Of a stretch of DNA of 64,000 nucleotides, positions 8,359 through 17,474 are shown piece by piece. The stretch lies in contig JADJTP010000003.1 in NCBI GenBank assembly GCA_016711095.1, forward strand, positions 992,001 to 1,056,000, in the 5' to 3' direction. The notes beneath the pieces were generated by a model. That model was not told the DNA's origin and searched no databases. It saw only the letters and a list, made by a program, of their open reading frames with translations. Source of the stretch: Actinomycetales bacterium (GTDB lineage: Bacteria > Actinomycetota > Actinomycetes > Actinomycetales > Dermatophilaceae). Every line of letters starts with the position of its first letter. Within the stretch, counting starts at the first letter, position 1. A program made the position numbers and the translations under genes.

Positions 8359-9847
8359 GGCGGATTCAACTGGTCGTCGCAACACCTTGATCACGGAGGT
8401 GTTGGATGGGACGTCCAAGGACACAGCTGCCGCAGGCGCCGGCCGGGGCGCGACGGCAGTGGGCGGCGGATCGGGCGATGCGGGCGCCGATGCGCTCACC
8501 CGGACGGCCGGAGCCGTCGCGTGCCGTGCAGCGGGAGTTCTGGCGCCTGATCGCGACGGGGGTCACCACGGTCGAGGCGTCGGCTGGGGTGGGCGTGTCA
8601 TGGCCGGTCGGGTCACGGTGGTTTCGCCACGCTGGCGGGATGACGCCGCTGAACCTGGACGAGCCCACGGGCCGCTATCTGTCGTTCGCCGAGCGTGAGG
8701 AGATCGCGCTGCTCAAAGCCCAGGACAAGGGCGTGCGCGAGATCGCGCGCACGGCCGGGCGCGACCCCGGGACCATCTCTCGTGAGCTACGCCGCAACGC
8801 CGCGACCAGGGGCGGCAAGCCGGTGTACCGCGCCGTGGTCGCCCAGTGGAAGGCGCAGCAGGCGGCGAAGCGCCCGAAGACGGCGAAGCTGGTGGGCAAC
8901 GAGCGGTTACGTGAGTACGTGCAGGACCGGCTCGCGGGGATCGTCCGCAGGCCTGACGGCACGATCGTCCCCGGCCCCCGGACGCCCCAGTGGAAGGGGC
9001 TGAACAAGCCTCATCGCCAGGACCGGCGGTGGTCCACGGCGTGGAGCCCGGAGCAGATCGCGCACCGGTTGAAGGTCGACTTCCCCGATGATGAGTGCAT
9101 GCGGATCAGCCACGAGGCGATCTACCAGTCGCTGTTCATCCAGGGACGCGGCGCGCTCAAGCGTGAATTGGTCACCTGCCTACGTACCGGCCGGGCGTTG
9201 CGCCAGCCGAGGGCCCGATCACGGAACAAGCCCCAGGGGCACGTCACCGCCGATGTCGTCCTGAGCAAGCGACCCGCCGAGGCCGAGGACCGCGCCGTTC
9301 CCGGCCATTGGGAGGGCGACCTGATCATCGGGACAGGCAGGTCGGCGATCGGCACGCTCGTCGAGCGCAGCAGCCGCGCCACGCTGCTGGTCCACCTGCC
9401 ACGCATGGAGGGCTGGGGTGAACAACCGTCTGTCAAGAACGGACCGGCTCTCGGGGGGCTACGGGGCCGTCGCGATGAACGCCGCGCTCACCGCGTCGGT
9501 CACCACGTTGCCCGAGCAGCTGCGCAAGACCCTGACGTGGGACCGCGGCAAGGAACTGTCGGGCCACGCGCAGTTCACGTTGGAGACCGGGACACGGGTG
9601 TTCTTCGCCGACCCCCACTCACCGTGGCAGCGTCCGACGAACGAGAACACCAACGGCCTGCTGCGCCAGTACTTCCCCAAGGGCACCGACCTGTCGCGAT
9701 GGTCCGCCGAAGACCTCGAGGCCGTCGCTCATGCGCTCAACAACCGGCCCCGAAAGATCCTCGACTGGAAGACACCCGCCGAGGTATTCGAGGAGCAACT
9801 ACGCTCCCTAAAACAACCCGGTGTTGCAACGACCCCTTGAACTGGCC
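8359..9847 (+). mobile_element. IS30-family element, copy 1
   Basis: The 1489-bp element has ends GGCGGATTCAACTGGTCGTC and (inverted) GGCCAGTTCAAGGGGTCGTT, both continuing GCAACACC. AAG is duplicated at 8356-8358 and 9848-9850. It cuts the ISL3 transposase gene after codon GDK. It is almost identical to copy 2 at 10298-11783, which lies in the opposite orientation. Confidence 0.85.
8406..9840 (+). pseudogene. IS30 transposase, copy 1, frameshifted
   Basis: The start ATG at 8406 follows GGAGG. The N-terminal helix-turn-helix region reads SFAEREEIALLKAQDKGVRE and RDPGTISRELRRNAA. The DDE core begins at VPGHWEGDLIIGTGRSAIGT. A run of six G at 9453-9458, against five in copy 2, shifts the frame. 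The rest, with TLTWDRGKELSGHAQF and DPHSPWQRPTNENTNGLLRQ, continues in another frame to 9840. The second Asp and the Glu region are therefore out of frame, and no full transposase is made unless the extra G is a sequencing error. Confidence 0.85.
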
Positions 9848-10297
9848 AAGTACGTCACCGTGATCATCGACCTCACCCCGGTCCGAGACCGCACCGGCCC
9901 AGCCCGCCTGTTGGACATGGTCGAAGGCCGGTCCAAGACCGCGTTCAAGACCTGGCTGGCCGCACGACCCCAGGCCTGGCGCGACGCGGTACAGGTGGTC
10001 GCGATGGACGGGTTCACCGGCTTCAAGACCGCCGCCGCCGAAGAACTACCTGCCGCGACTGCGGTGATGGATCCCTTCCACGTGGCCCGGCTCGCCGGTG
10101 ACGCCTTGGAGAAGTGCCGCCAACGCGTACAGCAAGACACCCTCGGGCACCGTGGACGCTCCGGCGACCCGCTGTTCCGGGCCAGGCGCACCCTGCACAC
10201 GGGTGAGGACCTGCTCACCGACCGGCAACGCGAACGACTCATGGTCCTGTTCACCAGCACCGAGCATGTCGAGGTCGAAGCCACCTGGGGCACCCTA
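9848..10297 (+). other. Middle fragment of the ISL3 transposase between the two IS30 copies
   Basis: This 450-bp stretch is the central third of the ISL3 transposase gene (YVTVIIDLTP to EVEATWGTL). It is bracketed by AAG and CTA, the target duplications of the two IS30 insertions. It is included so that the reader can rebuild the gene from its parts. Confidence 0.8.
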
Positions 10298-11783
10298 GGC
10301 CAGTTCAAGGGGTCGTTGCAACACCGGGTTGTTTTAGGGAGCGTAGTTGCTCCTCGAATACCTCGGCGGGTGTCTTCCAGTCGAGGATCTTTCGGGGCCG
10401 GTTGTTGAGCGCATGAGCGACGGCCTCGAGGTCTTCGGCGGACCATCGCGACAGGTCGGTGCCCTTGGGGAAGTACTGGCGCAGCAGGCCGTTGGTGTTC
10501 TCGTTCGTCCGCGCTGCCACGGCGAGTGGGGTCGGCGAAGAACACCCGTGTCCCGGTCTCCAACGTGAACTGCGCGTGGCCCGACAGTTCCTTGCCGCGG
10601 TCCCACGTCAGGGTCTTGCGCAGCTGCTCGGGCAACGTGGTGACCGACGCGGTGAGCGCGGCGTTCATCGCGACGGCCCCGTAGCCCCCGAGAGCCGGTC
10701 CGTTCTTGACAGACGGTTGTTCACCCCAGCCCTCCATGCGTGGCAGGTGGACCAGCAGCGTGGCGCGGCTGCTGCGCTCGACGAGCGTGCCGATCGCCGA
10801 CCTGCCTGTCCCGATGATCAGGTCGCCCTCCCAATGGCCGGGAACGGCGCGGTCCTCGGCCTCGGCGGGTCGCTTGCTCAGGACGACATCGGCGGTGACG
10901 TGCCCCTGGGGCTTGTTCCGTGATCGGGCCCTCGGCTGGCGCAACGCCCGGCCGGTACGTAGGCAGGTGACCAATTCACGCTTGAGCGCGCCGCGTCCCT
11001 GGATGAACAGCGACTGGTAGATCGCCTCGTGGCTGATCCGCATGCACTCATCATCGGGGAAGTCGACCTTCAACCGGTGCGCGATCTGCTCCGGGCTCCA
11101 CGCCGTGGACCACCGCCGGTCCTGGCGATGAGGCTTGTTCAGCCCCTTCCACTGGGGCGTCCGGGGGCCGGGGACGATCGTGCCGTCAGGCCTGCGGACG
11201 ATCCCCGCGAGCCGGTCCTGCACGTACTCACGTAACCGCTCGTTGCCCACCAGCTTCGCCGTCTTCGGGCGCTTCGCCGCCTGCTGCGCCTTCCACTGGG
11301 CGACCACGGCGCGGTACACCGGCTTGCCGCCCCTGGTCGCGGCGTTGCGGCGTAGCTCACGAGAGATGGTCCCGGGGTCGCGCCCGGCCGTGCGCGCGAT
11401 CTCGCGCACGCCCTTGTCCTGGGCTTTGAGCAGCGCGATCTCCTCACGCTCGGCGAACGACAGATAGCGGCCCGTGGGCTCGTCCAGGTTCAGCGGCGTC
11501 ATCCCGCCAGCGTGGCGAAACCACCGTGACCCGACCGGCCATGACACGCCCACCCCAGCCGACGCCTCGACCGTGGTGACCCCCGTCGCGATCAGGCGCC
11601 AGAACTCCCGCTGCACGGCACGCGACGGCTCCGGCCGTCCGGGTGAGCGCATCGGCGCCCGCATCGCCCGATCCGCCGCCCACTGCCGTCGCGCCCCGGC
11701 CGGCGCCTGCGGCAGCTGTGTCCTTGGACGTCCCATCCAACACCTCCGTGATCAAGGTGTTGCGACGACCAGTTGAATCCGCC
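10298..11783 (-). mobile_element. IS30-family element, copy 2 (inverted)
   Basis: The 1486-bp element has the same ends as copy 1 but faces the other way. CTA is duplicated at 10295-10297 and 11784-11786. It is three bases shorter than copy 1 because of single-base differences inside the transposase gene. The two copies form a large inverted repeat of about 1.49 kb arms with the 450-bp ISL3 fragment as loop. Confidence 0.85.
10305..11736 (-). pseudogene. IS30 transposase, copy 2, frameshifted
   Basis: Reading leftward from ATG at 11736, the protein matches copy 1 and stays in frame through the place where copy 1 breaks (SVKNGPALGGYGAVAMNAAL). It then shifts at a run of four G (10528-10531, CCCC in the coding strand, against five in copy 1) at FFADP. 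A second one-base loss nearby (10508-10512) follows. The C-terminal part NENTNGLLRQYFPKGTDL continues in another frame to 10305. Neither IS30 copy in the window encodes an intact enzyme as read. Confidence 0.85.
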
Positions 11784-12292
11784 CTATCAGCGGATCATCA
11801 CCGCCTACCGCGAACCCGACCGTGCCCGAGCCCGCACGATGATGAGCGCCGTCATCGATACCCTCGCCGACGGCGTCCCCACCGTCTTGGTCGAACTACG
11901 CAAGCTCGGAAGGACTCTCAACCAGCGCGCGGCAGACGTCCTGGCCTACTTCGACCGGCCCGGCACCAGCAACGGCCCGACCGAGGCGATCAACGGCCGC
12001 CTCGAGCACCTGCGCGGATCCGCCCTAGGCTTCCGCAACCTCACCAACTACATCGCCCGATGCCTACTCGAGGCCGGCGGGTTCAGACCCCGCCTACACC
12101 CTGGATTGGGATGAGCCCGATTAGGGGCCTCATGCGCGCCGGAAGCACGAAAGCAAAAGGCGTTCCCACCTCCGGCCCTACGAGCACACTCACCGTTCGG
12201 ATCCGCAAAGCCTGCGTCATAAGGCCGCGAGCCGACGGCTTCGCCCTTTCGGCCGAAGGCGGTGTGGAGTATTGCAGCGTGATCCCGGTCCC

Positions 12293-12860
12293 TTACGAGT
12301 CGTTGTACTCGCTGAGGTGGGTAGAGACGGAGATCAGTAGGTCCAGGACGTCGCCGGGCCCCATGAAGTCGAACAGCACCTCGGTGCCGTCAAGGTCGGG
12401 TGTGACCTCGAACGGCTCGGAGGACTGGCATGCGGCGCCTCTGGTGTTGGCCGGCCATTTCTTTAGCTCGTCGGGGTTGCGCAGGGTGAACCGGTTCCCA
12501 TGCGCGATCCCGTTCCGCAGGTGCCGCACCATCTCCAGCACAGGTGCCCGATCGAAGTAGCCCTCCGCCAACAAGCGGTCGCCCAAGAGGACCAAGGAAC
12601 TGACGCACCAGGCGCGGTCCATCTCGTCGCGCAAGGCCGGCTCGGTACCAATGAGGTCTAGCGCGTACTTCAGATCAAACGGTCTACTCGATCCGTCCTT
12701 GCAAGTGACTGTTCCGATTGGCCTCCCGCCTTCTGTGAGACGAGCCAAACGAGAGCACGCGGGGATCTCGTGCGAATTCAGTGGCGGCTGCATGTGCGTA
12801 CAGCCCGAACCTCAGGAGCGAGGCGAGTTGGGCCGTCTCTTCAACACTCACGTCACACAT
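12293..12860 (-). pseudogene. Possible HEPN-like protein, frameshifted
   Basis: Two overlapping frames look like one gene. The first part, from ATG at 12860, reads MCDVSVEETAQLASLLRFGL and so on. The second, ending at 12293, reads DLKYALDLIGTEPALRDEMD, then a helix with VLEMVRHLRNGIAHGNRF. The RNGIAH sequence fits the R-x4-H motif of HEPN RNases and HEPN-like proteins, but I cannot confirm the fold. The frame change lies between about 12684 and 12793. It stands just right of the ISL3 element and on the same strand as the PLD-helicase gene. Confidence 0.4.
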
Positions 12861-13148
12861 GCTCCGGACGCCGGGAGTGTCGGGTGTGATTCGCCAACAA
12901 GGCATGAACGATCCGGCAAGGGAAGGCCCTTCCGGCTGACAGCGAGGGCCTCTTTGGGGACCAATACCCCGGGAAAGTACCGCTACGGCCCTCCAGCCGG
13001 TCTTCGGCGGCGTTCGGCCGCCCGGCTCGAGAGCAGGTTTGGCCGCTCAGCGTCGACACGACCGGTCCTCACCTCCTTCGAAGCGCCTGGTCCGCGAATG
13101 CCGGGGGTGGACCCCCGTTGGCAGCGGGCGTCAAGAGCCCACCGGCAC
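12861..13148. other. Intergenic stretch without a recognisable gene
   Basis: About 290 bases between the frameshifted HEPN-like gene and the end of the helicase gene. The open frames here have no recognisable motifs, and I see no repeat or clear hairpin. Confidence 0.4.
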
Positions 13149-16100
13149 CTAGAGTATGACGCTGGCCATGGCGAAGTCGGCTGTCGGCATCCGAGTCCGA
13201 AGGTGCCAAGTGATCTCTATTGGCCGCTCTCCCCGGTGCGCGGCATGGTCGGCCTCCCCGAGGAACAAGTAGGGCGCGCCAGTGCCCAGGGCGGAAACCC
13301 TCTGCGGGCGGGTGAAGAGGAGGACATGGCTGCCCGTTGAGCGGTGGTTGAGGTATCGCTGGCCAGTCTTGGAGGCAACCGTGGTCACCGATTGCGATTC
13401 CCAGTGGAACAGGTCGGGACTGATCGCGTAGTCCCGGTACATCGTCGTCGGTGAGTAGTCGGCTTCGGACTTGTGCAAGGTGACCAGGAGAGCGTCGGCA
13501 TTCGCGGCAGCCGAAAACAGAACCCCTTCACGGAAGGTGTTGGGCTTGCGTCCGTGAATGGACACGTAGTCCAGCGCCGAGACAATCTCTTCCCGGGTGT
13601 ACCGGGCGTGGACCCTCAGTGGTCGCATGCCCAGCTCACCGGGCAGTCGAGCGGTGACACGCTCGGCCCCCTGCAGGCCAAGCCCGACCACGGCGCGCAG
13701 ATCCTCACGCACGGCGGATTCGTGCCGAAGGGCATCGAGCCCCGCCCCATACGACTCGAACCCTCCCCCGTCCGGCCAGAGCGAGAAGAAGAGCATCCGC
13801 CCATAGGCCCGGAGGATTGGGTCGGCGCTGTCGTAGGCGGGTGCGGCGTCGGTCAGCCACCACAGGTACGCCTCCGCGCGCTCGGTGTCGTCGACATGGC
13901 ACAGGGCGCGGACCCGCTTCGACAGGCGCGACTCGAGGGGACCCTCGTCGGCCACGCTGAGGCCGGCCTCACGGCGAAGTCGAGCCCACGAGCGATCGCC
14001 GCGGATCACGTCGGGCAACTCCACCCCCGATTCATCGAGGAACGTCCCAAGGTCGTCGGTGGGGTGGGCCCGCAGCTCCGACGTGATGTTGGGCCAGCGC
14101 TTAGTGACCTGACTCTTGATGTTGTCGAGAACGAGCTTCTGGCTCTGGCGGTCGAGGACGATCTGCGTTCCAGCGGGGAGGAACGGGAAGCCCTGCTCGA
14201 TGTCGCGCTCAAGCGCAACGCGAGTGCTGCCCGTCATGGCCCGGAACCGTTGGTCGAAGCGGAACTCCTTTCGGTGATGGCCAACGAAGTCGAGTGCCGT
14301 GAGCACCGCCTTGTCCTTCGCCATGCGCAGCCCTCGCCCTAGCTGCTGCAGAAACACTGTCGAGCTCTCTGTGGGGCGGAGGAACAGCACTGTGTTGATG
14401 GCCGGTACGTCGACACCTTCGTTGAACACATCGACGGTGAACACCACCTGGACGGCGCCCTCGCGCAGATCCTTCACCGCTGCGTCGCGATCACCGGACG
14501 CCGTGTCGCCGAGCACTGTCGCGGCCTGGATCCCCGCGTCGTTGAAGACCTGGGTCATATAGCGCGCGTGGTCCCGGGAAACACAGAACGCAAGCGCCTT
14601 CATGGCGGTCAGGTCGTCGACCTTGTCACGGACGGCCTTAAGGACGATCCGGGCTCGAGCCTCATTGCCCGTGAACAGGCTTGATAGCTCGCCCGGGTCG
14701 TAGGCCCCCGCCTTCCAGTCCACCTGGGTCAAGTCCATGCCATCGGCGACCGCGAAGTAGTGGAAGGGCGTCAATAGATCTGCCTTGAGCGCGTCCCACA
14801 GGCGTAGCTCGGCAGCGGTGCGCCCACCGAAGAAGGACCGCACGTCCTGGCCGTCGCCACGTTCCGGAGTGGCCGTCAGGCCGAGCAACTCTCTCGGGTT
14901 GAGGTGGTCAAGGATCCGGCGGTACGTCTTCGCCTCCGCGTGATGAAATTCGTCAATGACGACGATTCGGTAGGCCTCCGCGGGGACGTGGGTGATGCGG
15001 TACGCAGATAGTGACTGCACCGAAGCGAAGACATGCTCCCAGCGTTCTGGCCGACGGCCGTCCACGTACAGCTCACCGAAGTTTGCGTCGCCAAGGACCT
15101 CGCGATACGTGCGCAGGGACTGCTGGAGGATTTCGCGGCGGTGCGCGATGAAGAGCAGCCCGGGGAGCGTCGGGGCGTCGGCGGCGAGGCGCCGGTAGTC
15201 GAGGGCAGCCACGACGGTCTTGCCCGTGCCGGTTGCCGCTACCAAGAGGTTCCGATGACGGTCGTGAACGACCCGTTCGACTTCGAGTTGGTCCAGCATC
15301 TCCTGTTGGTAAGGGTACGGACGGACCTCGAGACCCGACAGGGTCATGGTCACCCTGTCGTGGATGCGTTTGCCGGCAGCTTCCGCCAGCGCATCGTCGA
15401 GCTTGTCGCGGTCGGCGTCCGGGTCGTAGCTCTCGAATGTGACGTCGTTCCAGTAGCTTTCGAAAGTCGCGAGGAACTTCTTTAACAAGGGCGGGGTGGA
15501 CACGGAGGACAGGCGAACGTTCCACTCGACGCCATCGAGCATCGCTGCGCGCGAGAGGTTGCTGGAGCCGACGTAGGCGGTGTCGAAGCCAGTGTTTCGC
15601 CGGAAGAGCCACGCCTTGGCGTGAAGCCGAGTTCTTTGCGCGTCGTATTGGACCTTCACCTCGGCCCCGAAGTCCCGCACCAGCCGATCAAGGGCGGCGC
15701 GCTCGGTGGCCCCCATGTAGGTTGTGGTGATCACTCGGAAGGGCACGCCGCTCTCCCGCATCGCCCGGAGCTGGTCCTCGAACAGGCGGAGGCCGTACCA
15801 CTTGACGAACGCCATAATGACGTCGACGCGATCGGCGCTCGCCAGCTCAGCGCGAAGCTCATGCCCGATTCCTGGCTCACCCGAGGCGTTGGTGAGTAGA
15901 GCGGCGTCCGAGAGGGGCGTAGATGGACGCACTCTCAGCGAACGGACAACGGCGCCGGGAACAGACGGCATCGCAAGCGCGAGGAGTTGGCCTGCGGTTG
16001 AGAGCGAATCCTCGGAGGCCCCGAGAGCCTCGACCAGTCGGTTGACCAGAGCCAGCCGACGCCCCCCATCCTTCTCTTGGCGCAGCGCTCGCAAGGTGAC

Positions 16101-16259
16101 ATCACGGACGTGCCTCGCAAGAACGTCCGGCTCGTCGGCTTCATCGATGAGCCCCCGGCGAATCTCGTAGTCTGCGACTCCCGCCAGGCGCTTCTCAACG
16201 GCGCGCGTGATCAGACTCTCGTACAGCCCCTCGAGCAGGCTTTCCTCCCCGTTGCTCAC
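13149..16259 (-). CDS. PLD-nuclease / superfamily 2 helicase / DUF3427 protein
   Basis: This 1036-residue protein begins at GTG 16259 (MSNGEESLLEGLYE); the frame is open farther upstream. Residues about 110-260 form a phospholipase-D-like nuclease domain with one HxK motif (LHAKAWLF, about 213) and GSSNLSRAA. Residues about 310-640 are an SF2 helicase with Walker A (AATGTGKT, 342-349), DEFHH (436-440), LLGLTATPERGDG and the motif VI sequence QQLGRGLRMAKDK. The C-terminal third resembles DUF3427 (SIHGRKPNTFREGVL). Proteins with this layout occur in defence islands and near restriction genes. A role in degrading or blocking foreign DNA is inferred, not shown. It is divergent from the NERD gene. 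Confidence 0.8.
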   Translation of the reverse strand: MSNGEESLLEGLYESLITRAVEKRLAGVADYEIRRGLIDEADEPDVLARHVRDVTLRALRQEKDGGRRLALVNRLVEALGASEDSLSTAGQLLALAMPSVPGAVVRSLRVRPSTPLSDAALLTNASGEPGIGHELRAELASADRVDVIMAFVKWYGLRLFEDQLRAMRESGVPFRVITTTYMGATERAALDRLVRDFGAEVKVQYDAQRTRLHAKAWLFRRNTGFDTAYVGSSNLSRAAMLDGVEWNVRLSSVSTPPLLKKFLATFESYWNDVTFESYDPDADRDKLDDALAEAAGKRIHDRVTMTLSGLEVRPYPYQQEMLDQLEVERVVHDRHRNLLVAATGTGKTVVAALDYRRLAADAPTLPGLLFIAHRREILQQSLRTYREVLGDANFGELYVDGRRPERWEHVFASVQSLSAYRITHVPAEAYRIVVIDEFHHAEAKTYRRILDHLNPRELLGLTATPERGDGQDVRSFFGGRTAAELRLWDALKADLLTPFHYFAVADGMDLTQVDWKAGAYDPGELSSLFTGNEARARIVLKAVRDKVDDLTAMKALAFCVSRDHARYMTQVFNDAGIQAATVLGDTASGDRDAAVKDLREGAVQVVFTVDVFNEGVDVPAINTVLFLRPTESSTVFLQQLGRGLRMAKDKAVLTALDFVGHHRKEFRFDQRFRAMTGSTRVALERDIEQGFPFLPAGTQIVLDRQSQKLVLDNIKSQVTKRWPNITSELRAHPTDDLGTFLDESGVELPDVIRGDRSWARLRREAGLSVADEGPLESRLSKRVRALCHVDDTERAEAYLWWLTDAAPAYDSADPILRAYGRMLFFSLWPDGGGFESYGAGLDALRHESAVREDLRAVVGLGLQGAERVTARLPGELGMRPLRVHARYTREEIVSALDYVSIHGRKPNTFREGVLFSAAANADALLVTLHKSEADYSPTTMYRDYAISPDLFHWESQSVTTVASKTGQRYLNHRSTGSHVLLFTRPQRVSALGTGAPYLFLGEADHAAHRGERPIEITWHLRTRMPTADFAMASVIL

Positions 16260-16514
16260 CTGACGCAGTTTGCCAGGATGCAGGGAGGGAATCCGCTGAG
16301 GGGGCGACCCTTCCCAATTCGCATGAGGTCTGGCGGCCTCGACACAGGGGCACCGCGGAGCGTTCAGCCGTCCCGACAAGCCCTCGAGGATCACAGGGTC
16401 CGTCCGGCTTATCCCTTCTAGCACCGCAGCCTCGGGGGCAAGTTGCGCAACCTCCCGCGGTCGGCCTCGACCCCGTACGGTGGCGGGATGGACGGGGGAC
16501 TTGAAAGGGGGCGC

Positions 16515-17333
16515 ATGCGGTTGCGGTACGCCGGCACCTGCCGGGTCTGCGGAGTCGAGTTGCCCGCGAGGGCCGAGGCCATTTACGAACGCAGTACCAA
16601 GACCGTTCGATGCGTGACTCACACCCTGATGACCGAGGTAGTTCCTCCGCAGGTTGATGTGGGCGACCTTGCTGCTGCGCAGGTCCCAGAGTCTGGTACG
16701 GCGGGAGTGTCCGCGCGTCGGGAGTTCGAGCGCCGCAAGGGCCGACGTGAGGAACGCATCCGGGCCGCGCACCCCAAGCTCGGAGGACTGATCTTGGCCG
16801 TCTCTGACGAGCCACAGTCCACGACGGCATGGGACGTCGGGGCTCTGGGAGAGGAGAAACTTGGCAAGGAGTTGGACAACCTCGCCTCAGACACCGTCCG
16901 GCTCCTCCATGATCGGCGGATACCAAGAACCAAAGCCAACATCGACCACATCGCCGTGACCGCGAGCGGCATCTACGTCGTGGATGCGAAGAGGTACTAC
17001 GGCCGTCCTCACCTCAAGGTGGACGGTGGCCTTTTTCGACCCCGAGTCGAGCGTCTGTTTGTCGGGTCCCGCGACTGCACCAACCTCGTCGACGGGGTTC
17101 TCAAGCAGGTCGACGTCGTCCTCGGGATCCTCGGCAGTGACGTGCCAACGCGTGGTGTGCTCTGCTTCATCGACGCAGACTGGCCCCTGCTCGGTGGGAA
17201 CTTCACCATCCAAGGCGTGCAGGTGCTCTGGGCCAAGAAGCTGTATCCCCAGCTCCAGGCCGAGGGCCCGCTCACCACCGAAGCCATCGTGGAAGTCCAT
17301 CAGACGTTGGCGCACAAACTGCCGGCGAACTGA
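16515..17333 (+). CDS. NERD-domain nuclease-related protein
   Basis: This 272-residue protein uses ATG 16515, behind AAAGGGGG. The N-terminus holds a small cysteine ribbon (CRVCGVELPAR, then a later C). The NERD domain starts near GALGEEKLGKELD and includes NIDHIAVTASGIYVVDAKRY, which carries the D...D-x-K pattern expected of this PD-(D/E)xK-like fold. NERD proteins are thought to process DNA or RNA. It is transcribed divergently from the PLD-helicase, with 255 bases between them, and convergently with the GIY-YIG gene. It is likely part of the island's nuclease cargo. Confidence 0.75.
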   Translation: MRLRYAGTCRVCGVELPARAEAIYERSTKTVRCVTHTLMTEVVPPQVDVGDLAAAQVPESGTAGVSARREFERRKGRREERIRAAHPKLGGLILAVSDEPQSTTAWDVGALGEEKLGKELDNLASDTVRLLHDRRIPRTKANIDHIAVTASGIYVVDAKRYYGRPHLKVDGGLFRPRVERLFVGSRDCTNLVDGVLKQVDVVLGILGSDVPTRGVLCFIDADWPLLGGNFTIQGVQVLWAKKLYPQLQAEGPLTTEAIVEVHQTLAHKLPAN

Positions 17334-17474
17334 AGTCGAGCGGGCCTTGAAGCGGCGTAAGGCGCGCCTACGTGCCCTCGGTGTGCCGCAGGATTCCGCG
17401 CTGACTCAGTCAGATCGTGATGGGCGCTGCAGAGGTTCTGGCATACCCGGTGTGTTGCCGAGAGCGAGCGTGGG

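Larger units (their letters stand above)
7822..12114 (+). pseudogene. ISL3-family transposase, split into three pieces
   Basis: The pieces are 7822-8358, about 9848-10297 and 11784-12114. Piece one holds the N-terminal zinc-binding cysteines (CRQCGCQG, YRCTGCGRVW) and GVDEHVWRHTRRGDK. Piece two continues with YVTVIIDLTPVRDRTG, AMDGFTGFKTAAAEELP and VMDPFHVARLAGDALEKC. Piece three ends the DDE domain with GTSNGPTEAINGRLEHLRG and GFRNLTNYIARCLLEAGG. Joined, they make a normal ISL3 transposase of about 430 residues. The second junction leaves a one-base frame change even if the IS is removed. It cannot make active transposase as it stands. Confidence 0.85.
7702..12118 (+). mobile_element. ISL3-family element interrupted by two IS30 copies
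   Basis: Terminal inverted repeats are GGGCTCTTCCCAATC at 7702 and GATTGGGATGAGCCC ending at 12118. The six bases GATTAG stand just outside both ends (7696-7701 and 12119-12124), as a target duplication would. Removing the two IS30 insertions with their 3-bp duplications leaves about 1.44 kb, the usual size of an ISL3 element. Its single gene is cut in three. Confidence 0.8.

Noticed and set aside
12651..13340. A 229-codon rightward frame between the HEPN-like and helicase genes
   Set aside because: It crosses two better-supported leftward genes, and its composition (Arg/Ser/Pro-rich) is that of a shadow.
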